Part shown: in pieces, positions 22,590-34,254 of the stretch
How positions within the stretch are numbered: the first letter of the stretch is position 1
Layout of the letters: each line of letters begins with the position of its first letter
From: Phycomyces blakesleeanus NRRL 1555(-)
Lineage: Eukaryota > Mucoromycota > Mucoromycetes > Mucorales > Phycomycetaceae
Assembly: GCF_001638985.1 (NCBI RefSeq)
Contig: NW_017265149.1
Span: forward strand, 251,241 to 315,240
Length of the DNA stretch: 64,000 nucleotides
Direction of reading: 5' to 3'
Made by a program: the position numbers and the translations under genes
Notes under the pieces: model-generated
The model's database searches: none
What the model saw: only the letters and a program-made list of their open reading frames with translations
What the model was told of the DNA's origin: nothing

Positions 22590-22661
22590 ACTGCCACCCA
22601 AAAGACCACCTAAAATACCACCTAAAAGACCACCAAAAAGACCACTTTTTTTCCCGTAGTG
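22590..22661 (-). repeat. Right TIR and subterminal repeats of the CACTA element
   Basis: About five direct copies of an AAAAGACCACC-type 11-mer precede the right terminus. The last 28 bp complement the left end. Such subterminal arrays are typical transposase or accessory-protein binding sites in CACTA elements. Confidence 0.8.
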
Positions 22662-23266
22662 TTTGTTTTTTGTTCTTTACACACATACACATACACACAA
22701 GAATAAATGTATATGATATATGGTTTCTCTTATACAATCACACTATATCACACTATATTGCATTACATAACACTATATAGATTTATAATATCATATATAT
22801 ATATATATATACTTATTTTGGATGCTTGTGTTTCTCTCTTTCTCTCTATGTATTTATATATGTATATGTATATTTGAATTTGAATTTGTATTTGTATTTG
22901 TATTTTTATTTGGTCAAATAAAGAGAAGAAAATCATAAAGCTTTTTTTTTTTTTGGGGGGGGGGGGGAGAAGAGGTGTATAAAAAAAGTGTGTAAAGTGA
23001 GTAGTTTTTGAGTTTTTTGAATTTTGTGCATTTTGTGCATTTCTGTGCATTTTTGTGCATTTTTGTGCATTTTAGGGAATTTTGTGAGTTTTGTAGGAGT
23101 GAGAAAAAAAAAAGTTGAGAGGTTGTTTTGTAAAAGGCCAATAAAGGGGATGGTAGAGATATAAAATAGGGAAAAATAATAAGAAAACAATAACTTTTTT
23201 TTTGGATCATTTTTGTGTGTGAGTGTAAGAGAAGAAGAGGAGGAGGAGGAATATAGAGAAAGGTTG

Positions 23267-23300
<34 letters not shown>

Positions 23301-23315
23301 ATGGTCAGTTCAGAA
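22662..23315. other. 3' flank of the CCCH gene with simple repeats
   Basis: Contains a T14-G13 tract (22941-22967) and five tandem copies of a TTTTGTGCATT-like 11-mer (about 23024-23074). On the coding strand of the CCCH gene these read as AATGCACAAAA repeats, 240-290 nt past its stop codon and therefore possibly in its 3' UTR. A TA repeat (23270-23297) follows. Confidence 0.6.
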
Positions 23316-25481
23316 TTATTTTGGGATACTGACTAGAGAGGGAAAGGGAAAAGGATTCAGACGAGGTTCATCCAAATCTTGATTTTGCTGTTGCTTTTGT
23401 GGTTGTGTAGGAGCCTCGGTGTCTTCCATGTAAAAAGGCACATCGTCATCCACTCCAGAAAAGGGCATAAAGGATGACTCTGGCATCCTGTCCTGCAGTT
23501 TAGGACGACTACTTCCACTACTACTACTACTATTATTATTATTATTATTATTATTGATATTGATATTATTACTATTACTATTACTATTAGTGTTGTTGCT
23601 GCTATTGTCCTGAAGCAATGAGAGCTTTGAAGTGCCAGCACCGGGAATATTGATTGCAGAAGATGGTTCATTATCAGCCCCATATTGTCCAAACAGAGAC
23701 ATGCTCCATGACATTGATTGATGTTGCTGCTGTTGTTGCTGTTGCTGATGCTGATGATGGTGATTTGGCTGCTGTTGTCTTGGCAACATAAGATGTTCAA
23801 ATGGAGATGAATGCCCACCTCCACCTCCACCAACAATAACGTCAACCGGCTGGGTTGCTAATGGTGACCGGTAACCATGCAGTAGTTCAGAACCCGACCT
23901 ATCTTCTTCTGGCCCGAGCGGGAAACCGTCAAGGTAGGAGCGGAAGGATGTTGCTTGCTGACGAGACCGTCGTTGTTGCAGTTCTGTAGGTGTCAGTAGC
24001 TCATTGAGGGACGAAGGGAGCATGGCATCATTTAGGTCAGAACTGTCCTGGAAATCATCATCAAATTCATCAGAATTGTGGTAATACAACGAATTGCCGG
24101 GTACATCATGGTACCGTTGCTGCTGCTGTTGCTGTTGTTGCTGTTGTTGCTGCTGCTTTTGTTGTTGTTGTTGTTGTTGTTGTTGCTGTTGTTGTTGAAG
24201 TTGAATTTGCTGCTGATGTTGGAGATGTTGTTGGTTAAATTCGGATATACTGTGGAGTGGAGAAAGGGTTGAGGTCTTGTTTAATGAACTCGAGAGCATG
24301 CTCGGATTACTAGATGAATAGGCACCAAACATAGGACGGCCAAAAGACGAAGGCGTTGGATCAGCTGGTTCGCGTGAAGAAGAGGTGCGCAGCCCACTGA
24401 TAAGCGGATCCATTGAAAAGACCGGAAGCTTTGGTCGCCGCTGATCATCAACTGGCAGGAAACCAGACTGGGACGGGGCCGAAGACGCAAATGGATCCCC
24501 TCTTCTGGAAAAGTGCAAAAATGCACGGCCGTCTACTAACGAAGGCGAGGAAGACAAAGATGGGTCCTTGTCGAGAAAGCCGTTTGCCCGTCCATAATTA
24601 TAATCCAGGACCGACGAGCGCCCTTGGTGAGAGAGGGAGAGAGGGAGCGGGAGTGGGAGCGGAGGAGGAGGAGGCGAACGCACATCAAAACGGCCGTCCT
24701 GACCAGAGTTTGACAAACCAGAGGATATAGTTCTATTATTGATGTTGATATTGCTGCTGCCGTTGATATTACTATTGATGTTGCTGTTGTTGTTATTGTT
24801 GTTGCTGCTATTGCCGTTGCTGTTGCTGTTGTTTCCATTCCCGTTTCCGTTCATATTTCCGTTCCCATTCTTTGTACCTGAGGAAGAATAAAGTGACATG
24901 GTGTGCAAAAGTGCACACTTGGTCCCGAATTTGCAATTTCCTTTAATAAAATACTTGCACACAGAGGAGCCAGAAGCGGGGTCTGCATTGTGTGAAAAGA
25001 TGCAATTGGCACCTGCGGTACATGTGCCTTGTTTAAAGAACTTGCAAGGTACATGAGAGAGGTTTGAAGCTAGAATTGAAATGAGATAATAATAAATAAA
25101 TAAATAAACAGGTTGACATGGACATTTATTAATATTTTTTTAATAATATTTGATAGTAAAATGTATATATAAATATAACAAGATAAAATTTCGTATATTA
25201 TGTATATATAATATATAATATAATATAAAATAATATAAAATAATATAAAATAAAATAAACTTACTCTTAGAGTGCCCTCCTCCTCCATTGGTCTGAGATA
25301 CTCGAGTTGGTTGGGGAGGAGTCGGGGGAGATGCTGGTGAGTCGCTGAATGCGTTTTGCTGACTGCGAGAGTGTTTGAGAGGAAAAGGCGGGAGACGAGA
25401 AGGTGAACTTCTGGAGAGCTGATTGAGGTCCAGACGATCGAGATTATCCAGGTCAGACATCAGAGATGGTTGCTCTGTCAT
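23316..25481 (-). CDS. Tandem CCCH zinc-finger protein (Lee1-like), poly-Gln rich
   Basis: Exons 25481-25265 and 25069-23316 (intron GTAAGT...TCTAG, 195 bp) give 656 aa. Two adjacent C-x7-C-x5-C-x3-H fingers are plain: CKFFKQGTCTAGANCIFSH (residues 81-99) and CKYFIKGNCKFGTKCALLH (110-128). Tandem CCCH fingers usually bind RNA, and this spacing resembles the fungal Lee1-type pair. The rest is low complexity: an Asn/Gly/Ser run after the fingers, Pro-rich stretches, a long poly-Gln tract (near 24113-24205) and shorter Gln, His and Asn runs. The start is the first ATG (MTEQPSLMSD); the open frame upstream holds only TTG. A cytoplasmic mRNA regulator is a reasonable guess; the target is unknown. 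Confidence 0.85.
24113..24205 (-). repeat. CAG/CAA repeat encoding poly-Gln
   Basis: A mixed CAG/CAA tract within the CCCH gene encodes about 30 glutamines interrupted by Lys. Read on the other strand it produces a spurious poly-Leu frame. Confidence 0.9.
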
Positions 25482-28400
25482 TACTGATGATGCAAGATGA
25501 AGGGCAATAAGTAACAAGAGAAGAAGAGGAGGAAGAAGAAGAAGAAAGAGGGGGAAGAGAGTTACGAGTGAGGACGGACTAGACTAGCAAAGTAAGTTAC
25601 AAGAGATAGGCATACGCAGAGTAAAGTTGAAAAATAGGGGAGAAGTAAAGAGCGAGTGAATAGCAGGTGTATATATATATATATTATATGTGTATGTAGA
25701 GTTTATGAGGGAGAAAGAGAGAGAAAAGAGAGAGAAATGAAATAGAGTGAGTAGAGCGAGCAAGCGAGAGAAAGAAAGAAAAATAAGGGGAAAGAGGAGT
25801 TATTTGTACAGCACAAAAGCAACACAGGAGCTTTTTTTATTATTATTATTATTTATTTATTTTATTACTTTATTATTCCTCACACAAACCAAAAGTCATG
25901 CGTTTTGTCTGTGTCTGTGTCTGTATGTCTGTATGCCTGTATGCCTGTATGCCTGTGTGCCTGTGTGCCTGTGTGCCTGTGGTGGTATAGGCATAGGTAT
26001 AGGTATAATGTAGTTTATTGTAGTCTAATGTAATGTAGTCTTGCTATTACTTATATACTTTATCTACACGAAATAATAATAATAGTAGTAATAGTAAGAA
26101 AAGATAGATTCAATCATGTACGTATTTTTATATACAAAATGCTCAGCCAATCAAATCGCAAGTAAAGTAGAAAGATAATTAGCCCATCTTGATAAATCGA
26201 TAATAACAACGTATATATATATATATATCTGTGTGTGTGTAATGAATGGTTTTAACTTTCAAGAAGTACACCCAGGTTCGTTAAGCCAAGAGTCTAACTA
26301 CTCTAGTAATGAACTCCAAACCTGATTCTTGACCTGAGTCTTGATCTCTCTTTTATGTGCAGTGTATGTATAAAGTACAAGTTTTGAGTGGCGATTGCTT
26401 ACCCCGGAAAATGCTGCGCTTTCCTTGGTTATTATCCAGCTATTAATGTTTCTATCCACTATTTACAATTACTATCACTATTGAATGACATCTTATTTAT
26501 TTATTTTTAATTTAATTTCTCTCTTTGTTTCTTTACTGTCTTGACCCTATGGATCTAATAACTTTATAATATCACTACCTATTTTCCACTCTCTTTAAAA
26601 AACACTAGGCAAAAAGGGGAAAAAATATCAATGGTTTAACAGTAGTTTTATTGAAATAAATCAAAAATAGAATATCATAAGCACAATGTCTTGACTGGAA
26701 AGTCTACCGACACAATAAGGTGTTTTTTTTTCTCCTGGTAAAAATTGAGCGATATTTATCATTAATCTACATAGGAACTACTTCAGATAATCAAACAAGA
26801 CACTCTGAATTTTATCTTGAGAATAAGAGTAGACCAATTCTTTGCTTTGTTTTATATGGATTCTGGGTCTGGCACTAAAGGGGCTATATATATATACATG
26901 TGTGTGTGTGTAAAGGGGCGTATTAATGTTTCACAGAACACTACAGTGCTTCGGTGTATTGTACTCTTTTGTCAGAAGCACTTGAAAATCTAATCTTGCG
27001 CGGCACAGGGTAAATGCCACAGAACTTCCTTTATATATATAATATATAAATGACTTTCTTCCCGGGTCGGCTTACTGTGGCGCTAGATTCGAAATGACAA
27101 TAGTCTACATCTTAATTTGTTTTTCTCAGTGAGTTTAAGATGTATATCAAAATAATGCGATTTAATCAACCATTGTTGTACATCTTTGTTGACAATAAGC
27201 AACAACAACAATATTATTGCTATTGATAGGCTGTAATTATGAGTGTGCATTCAAATCACAGCCCACAAAAGTCTGAATTACTTTATATATAAATTATCTG
27301 TATCTATGTATGTATTTAATTTTAATTAAGAAAGAAAGAAAAATAAACAATCTTTTGACTGTGTGTAGTAGATAAGCGAAAGAAGGTTGTTCTTTGTTTG
27401 AATTACATAAATGAAAATAGCTTATATATTTTGTACTTTTTTTTTTCAATCACAAAAAAATACTACTTGTTTTATTGTTAAACAGCTATATACACACACC
27501 AAAAATTGTATATATGTTTATTGTAAAATAATGATAAAGAATAGGGGGAGGAAGGGGCGTTGAAAAAGAAGAGAGAAAAAGAAATAAAGGTTGGAATCCA
27601 AATAGAAACGTTTGATGTTTTATCCGTCCTTTAGTTTGGTGTCTAGATTCCTTTAACTTTGCTTGGCTTGGATAATTACTACTTTATGAAATTATCCTTT
27701 TGAGGCTTTTTGTTTATTATTTATTATTTCAATAAAAAGGTGTGCTCAATACCTATATAAAATATATTACCCTATTTTAATTTAGTTATTCTTCTTGCTC
27801 TTGGGCCAAGAGATATTAAAGTATCTGACGTCAAGTATAAAAATAAATAAAAAAAATAAAAAAAAAAAGATGTTGTAGTCATTTGTGGGTACAGAACACT
27901 CTAGAATTAGATTTCAAGTGTAACAGAACACTGGCGGTGTTGAAGAACAAGAACAAGGACAAGCACAATATATAAATAAATCGAAAAGAAGAAAAAGCCA
28001 CGACCAAAAGAATCATAAGAAGAAGAAGAAGAAGAAGAAGAAGTAGTAATGGAAGATTGGGAGCTGATATCCCTACACATGAATAATGATAATGATGATA
28101 ATAATAATTTATTTTTTTATGCTTAAAACTAATCTTGGTGAGATGAGGCTTCTGGCCCACATGTTTTATTGATACTTATTGTGTCAGGTTCTACAAAAGA
28201 AAAGGAAAACCAAAAGAACAGGTTTCCTTGACATTAGTATGAATCGACTCCCTATGCTATTTGATTTTTTTTTAATGAAAATGAATTATGACAAAACCCA
28301 TACATCTATAAATTTGTATATCTTTACGTACATGTGTATTGAAGTATTTATGCATCTTTTGTACTTATACCTCTGTGCACATATAGCTATATAGCTATAT

Positions 28401-28626
28401 AAACAAAGCAAAAACACCACTGTACAAATTACCAGTGGTATTTTTAGGAGCAAATTAATAAATGAACACACAAACACGCATGTATATTTACATACAGAGA
28501 GGCAGGGAGAAAGGGAGAAAGGGAGGGAACCTGCTTACAAATGTACCCCAGAATCACACAATTAAGGTCCTCCTAATACTAAATTAAGTAATGTTCTACA
28601 ATGAGAGAGTCTTTTATATATATATT

Positions 28627-28675
28627 GCTTCTGCTTTTGCTTTTGCTTTTGCTTTTGCTTTTGCTTTTTTTGCTT
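28627..28675 (+). repeat. GCTTTT hexamer microsatellite
   Basis: Seven to eight tandem GCTTTT/GCTTCT units, followed at 28690-28724 by an AAT trinucleotide array. Confidence 0.85.
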
Positions 28676-28692
28676 TTAAGCATGACCTTAAA

Positions 28693-28725
<33 letters not shown>

Positions 28726-29045
28726 CAGAAAAACAATATGTAGGATTAGGAAATGCCTACTACATTTGTGGATATAGTCAAAACAGTATCAATCCTGTAA
28801 AGATATGCTTTATTTTTCATTGGTAAGAGATATAGTTCTTCGACCTCCCCACATAATCACAGGATAACCCGCATCATCACAGGATAACCCACAGGATATA
28901 CACGGGATATACACAATGAGCTTATATATTTATTATAAATATTAACAAGTAGCGAATGTATATATGAGAAAGAAACAATAAAAAAAATCAAAATATATAT
29001 ATATATACAATGTAGATTGCTCAAAATTTCTAATCTACTAGACAA

Positions 29046-29294
29046 TTGGTGTGGACAGACTAAAAAAAAATCCAAAATTAATTCAAATGCATATTAGATA
29101 AAATTAAAGTGCTCATAGTACCACTTCTTCCATTAGGTAGAAATATTCTAGTTGTTTGTTTCCCAGGTCTTACACCCTGTAGCCCATCTCTCTCACCAAA
29201 AGCATAATCCTCTCAATTCAAGTGGCAATTGAAGACGACTAGCCAGTCAAAGTCGTTTGAGTTTTTGTAGAGATATTTCGTCTGTCCACCCCAC
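29046..29294. mobile_element. MITE related to the 14667 hairpin element
   Basis: Begins TTGGTGTGGACAGACTAAAA, identical over these 20 bases to the start of the 144-bp element at 14667. It ends near 29294 with GTCTGTCCACCCCACA, a degenerate complement. The 249-bp interior has no ORF. The right boundary is approximate because that repeat has decayed. Confidence 0.6.
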
Positions 29295-32200
29295 ATTTTG
29301 ACCCAATTATTTTTGGAAAATTAAAAGCAATATTATCCAATCATATTACTCACAGCAATTGCGCCTTTTTTTTGGAATACCGACGAGTAGTCACGAATTA
29401 TAACCCATAAAATATTTTGAGCAATATATATATATGTATGATTGAATACAAGAGTTTTATGCAAAAGAAAGAAAAAAGAGCTTGTTTTATAAGACTGATG
29501 CTAATAATAATAAAAGGTCTCGGGATGATGATATTTGACCTTGAGATGGCTAATGTGATTAAAAGACAAACTTTAATATGTGCTAATTAAAATTTTGAGA
29601 GTGTTCAAAAGAACATGAAGAAACTCTCACAGAATAACAGTTACTTTGATGATATGATTATCTTAGCTATTTATTTGATTGGTTGGTCCCTTACAGCATT
29701 TTTGCTAACCATGACAAGATTGACATGTGGGTTGTACAAGTATCTAAAACCATTATCTATGCAATTGTACTTGTGTATATGAAAGAGAAAAGGAGAGGTT
29801 AAAGAGGTGTGAATAGCGATCGAGTAACTTCTCGGTGTGTACCTACTATATATTATTATATGTACCAGATTAAAAGTTTTGATCGATGGTAAATATTTGA
29901 CCTGTGTTACCGATGTATTGATATCTTCTCTTTACTTCTTTAACTATGTACCTCTTTACTATCCTCTCCACCAGTACGGTATGATATATATACCTTGATG
30001 GCTGGGAGGATCTGGTATATATATATATATATATATATACATTATTATATACAATATACAATAATTCAATAGTACCGATTCTTTACAGAAAATACTCAAA
30101 TTTTTGATATTCCAGATCAATAAATTCTATACTCACTTTCTCTTTTCATGCTTCTTTCCTTCTTTCTTTCCTACTCTTTTTTTTTTCTTCTTCTTTTCTT
30201 GCTGCACTCAAAAGGTCAATATTTTAATCAGATATTACTGTTACTATCTTGAGTACATCTTAATTATTCATTTATTTCTGTGGAATAAAACTATTATCCA
30301 ACGTAAATCTTGATACGATCAAAAGAGGACAATGGAGAAAGGAGAAAAAAAAAGATAAAGAGGTATAATAAATGACTAAAAAATAAACAAAACAATAAAT
30401 GCTTCGTAAGAATTTATTTGGTTTTGGTTTTAAAAGATTGTACAGATGGTCTGGGTAAATGCTGTGCCGGTTATATAAGCATAAAAACCAAAATTAGCTG
30501 TTATTTTTGGTTTAACATAAATAAAATCCAATTAAAGACAAAATTTGGGCTGGTTGTGAAAAAGATTTTATTTTCACTTACTTTTTCTTTTCAAAAGCGT
30601 GCAAAATGCCATTTATCTGCTATACTTTAACATTAGACAGACGATCGGAGCGTTCAATTTTTTTTTGTGGATATCTATAAATCCTGTCCAGAATTATAGA
30701 CACATAGACGCACAAACATACATTCAAAACTATGGTTCTTGTGTCTATGAATATTATTTTTTTTCTATATCTGTGATCTTACAGTTAAGATAGACTAACA
30801 TGGTCAATAAGGAATTGATAGGTAAATAACAGATACCTTATCCTTATGGGGGGGCTGTGTTCATTTATTAGGCAAAAGAGGGTCAATATAATTACAGAGA
30901 TTGAAACAAAATAAATTGTGGTTGCGGAATATCCCGGTCACCAATTACTTCTTTGTCATTTTGAATTCATTTTTTTTATTTATTTTTTTCGTTTTCAGCC
31001 AAAATTTGACACTTATTTTCATTCGTGTAAGGAAGTGATAATAAATCTATCTATAGTTTAAAATCAATGAAAGAACTTTTCCTTTAATTTGAGTGAATAT
31101 GTGTATATCTAAAAAATCATTCAAGTTTCTTTAGCCGAATGATACAAGATCAATGAAGTAATATTTTTACTAAAATACTATACGATCATTAGTATTCTTA
31201 TTGTCTCTAGAATTATTTACCATGATCTAATAGATAAAGACTACCAATTATTATGTCAAAAATAAAACAAAACGAAAAGGCCGTACACACCTTTACAGTA
31301 TCTAAGATAAGTCAAACATACTATAATTTGATAACCCAACTACTTGTCTAGTATGTTTGTCTTGTACTATTAAAAGAAGAGGTATGTTTTGTCTTTTGGG
31401 TTAATAAAGTTACTCTGAAGTTGTAAACGTCAAAGTTAGTTCATTGATCTACAACGGGAAAAATATTTGTGCACTAGAAAACTATAGAATAATATATAAA
31501 TATAATAGCCTTATATGATTGTATTTTGTCAGGGAAACTACGGAATGAATTAGGTTGTAGTGTGGCACATTTTCTTCCATTTTTTTTTGGTTCTTGATTT
31601 GCTTTAATAGCAATCTATAAATGATTCAAGACACGATTGGTTTTTGCAGATAGTATGATAAATCCCTGAACAGAATAGACTAACACTAATCTTGGCACTT
31701 TTTTTTTGCTACCAAAAAAAAAGCAATCTCTCTATATAGTCCCCAAGTGATTTTTATTATATTTTATACTTTGAATTATTTTCCTAGGGTTCTTATCTGG
31801 TATTTATATATACTTTAACTAATAGTACATTTCTCTGAGAAGCACTAACGTGTGTGCTTATCTTTCAAAAAATAAAGAAAGAGACTTGTATACATCTTTA
31901 GTTGAACAAAAAATGAGATCAAAGATTGGATATTCAAGTATATCTTTTGAATAATGTTTTTTATTTATTTAAGAGAAAAAAATAAAGTAAAGATAGTAAA
32001 CAGGGATTAGTTTTGGTGCTTAGTGCTTTAGTGTGGGTAAATAACCTGCAAATGATCTAATGTACTTTTTAAAGGAAAATGAAATACAAGTCTTGTTCTC
32101 TTTCTTGGTAGCGTAATATAAAACAGCTAGTACATAAAATTTGAACAATGATAACAGCAACAAAAGTTTAACACCTTAAAGATGTAATTATTCAAGCTTA

Positions 32201-32359
32201 ATTTTTTTTTTAAAATAAAATAAGGTAAAGAGGCTTCATTAAGAGTAATAATAGCAGTAGTAGCACGTTTAAACGCGTGGTCATACATTCTATTCATTTT
32301 GTATACTTTGTACACTTTGTACGTCTTGTACGCGTGGTTTAATATAGTTTACTTTAACT

Positions 32360-32390
<31 letters not shown>

Positions 32391-34116
32391 AATTAATTAT
32401 CCATTTCATTCATTTGGTTTACAAGTGGACAAGGCCGGTCGATTGTTATTATTATTATTATTCGTCAAGCCGAGGTCACACCCGGAAAGCAAAGCAAGAT
32501 CGCGAGATTTCTGATTAAGGAAAGTTAAATATGACAGGATTGTACTCGCTTAATGAATTAGTATTACTTTTTGTGCTGTGCACGTTTTGCATATACACAA
32601 GGTTTTTCTTTTCTTTTCTTTTCTTTGATAACATGGCTGAACCCTACACCGATAAAATGAAAATCTCCATATTTGTCCTTTGATTATCCTTTTCTTTGGT
32701 ACATAGTATCACTATGTAACTTTCATATCTACACATTTCATTTGTAAGTTGTTCAATTGGTTGAGCTATTTCTTTTGTTCTATCTTTCTTTAAAAGTCAA
32801 ATATAGTACTTTGATGTAAATATAGTACAGGCAGTAAGCACACACCAGCCTTGATCTTTTTTTTTCTGAAGCCAAATGATAATGGTTTATTATTGTTTGA
32901 TTTAGTCTTGTAAAAAATTGTAAAACTTATGAATAAAATAAAAAGTATTCAGGTGTTATTATGACTATTACTTGTATATAGCCAATTTGTATAATTATGT
33001 TTAATAGATAAATGATAGCCAGTTCGGTGTGAGACCTTGAATGCTCAACCAATTAAGAACATATTTACATATATAATTTTTTTTTAAAAAAAAATGCGAG
33101 GTTCTTTGGAGTGATATTGCGAGGTATTTCATGCAATTGACGTATTATAATTTCCTTTTTATTTGGATACCAAATAAAAATTTGCACGTAAGAGGGTATA
33201 GTGCACTTTGTCTACAAAGGATTTGTAATAATAAATCTTTTATTTAAAGTTTTGGTATCAATTTGATCATAGTCAATAATTAGCGTCTGTAGGTTTCACC
33301 CTCACTGACGCCTTTCAGTGCAATATGGGAAAGTATATATCAAACATTCTTATTCTTGGCTTTAAAATTTTGATAATAGATTATTGATGTGAATGAGTTC
33401 ATTAAATAATAAGAAAGAACAACAACCCAGATAAATCGAAACAGATTTAGCCAAGTGTTTCTTATTATTTACGATTTTTGTTTCAAATTATTAAATTATT
33501 AAATTATTAAATATATATTATTTAACCAGCCAACCATATTGTTACATGCCCTAAATAGACCCAAAGACCTAATTAGCATCATACTTTCTGGTCTAGGGAC
33601 AATAGACATTAGCCCTCAAATAGTCCTTTAACTGAATTCCCTGGGGATACCACTTGTCCTGTATTACAACCCCTTAAATAACTTGTTTACAAAAAGGCCT
33701 TTATCTATCGATTCATTGATTCATTGATAGTAAAACATCTCTAAAAAATTATATAATATTAAGCGTAATAAAAGGACCAGTTTTTTTTTATTATCTTTGT
33801 AAGGGTCCTATCTCTAGGCCTCTCGCCCTCTCTGTGCGTATATCTCTGTTTGTCTGGTGTATATGACGCTTGAAATGATTGCCGTATAAGATTAAATCTC
33901 AGCCGCTGATCCGACTTTATATTTTTTATTTTTATATATTTCTTTAAAATTATTATCGTGCACGGCTGAGTAGAAAATGGAAAAACTCTCGGAGCTCTTC
34001 TTATATATATATATATATAAGATTTTTAATATTATTCTTATTATTTCGGCCCATCCAGAATGGGTCTATCATCAAGCGCATTGTACATTGTACATTATAC
34101 ATTATAATTGTACTTT

Positions 34117-34176
34117 ATTGGCCAATAAAAAAAAAGCAGCTTCCGTTTAGCTCAGAATCAACAAATGTATAAATAC
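34117..34176 (+). promoter_or_regulatory. CCAAT and TATA boxes of P450 fusion 1
   Basis: ATTGGCCAAT (34117-34126, CCAAT on both strands) and GTATAAATAC (34167-34176) stand about 135 and 85 bp before the ATG at 34255. A pyrimidine-rich leader follows. Confidence 0.65.
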
Positions 34177-34254
34177 GAGGCCGAAGTTTTATTTTTCCCT
34201 CCATCTTTATCCTACTTTTATAAACAATTCATACATTAAGAAAAATCATAACAA

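Larger units (their letters stand above)
17880..22661. mobile_element. Complete CACTA (CMC/EnSpm) DNA transposon
   Basis: The 4782-bp element starts CACTATGGGAAAAAGG and ends with the complement of CACTACGGGAAAAAAA. TTT stands on both sides (17877-17879 and 22662-22664), matching the 3-bp target duplication of CACTA elements. Inside are a minus-strand Tnp2-like transposase (18221-21110) and a divergent plus-strand second gene (21454-22167) sharing a central 340-bp promoter region. Subterminal AAAAGACCACC-type repeats lie next to the right end. Both genes are open after splicing, so the element may be recent and capable of movement. It lies in the space between two converging host genes. Confidence 0.9.
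25482..34080. other. Long AT-rich gene-poor stretch
   Basis: About 8.6 kb without a supportable gene. It holds GA-rich DNA just upstream of the CCCH gene (25500-25800), TGTCTG/TGCCTG repeats (25911-25980), a GAA repeat (28018-28042), a GCTTTT hexamer array (28627-28675), an AAT array (28690-28724), TA tracts and one MITE (29046-29294). A TCGCGAGATTTC block at 32500-32511 is shared with the region upstream of the second P450 gene. Short ORFs are hydrophobic or repetitive and unconvincing. No tRNA-like cloverleaf was noticed. Confidence 0.6.

Noticed and set aside
24078..24272. Poly-Leu frame
   Set aside because: Opposite strand of the CAG/CAA tract that codes for poly-Gln in the CCCH protein.
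27879..28160. 93-codon minus-strand frame with a Leu run
   Set aside because: Produced by a GAA microsatellite and AT-rich flanks. The apparent membrane segment is a composition effect.
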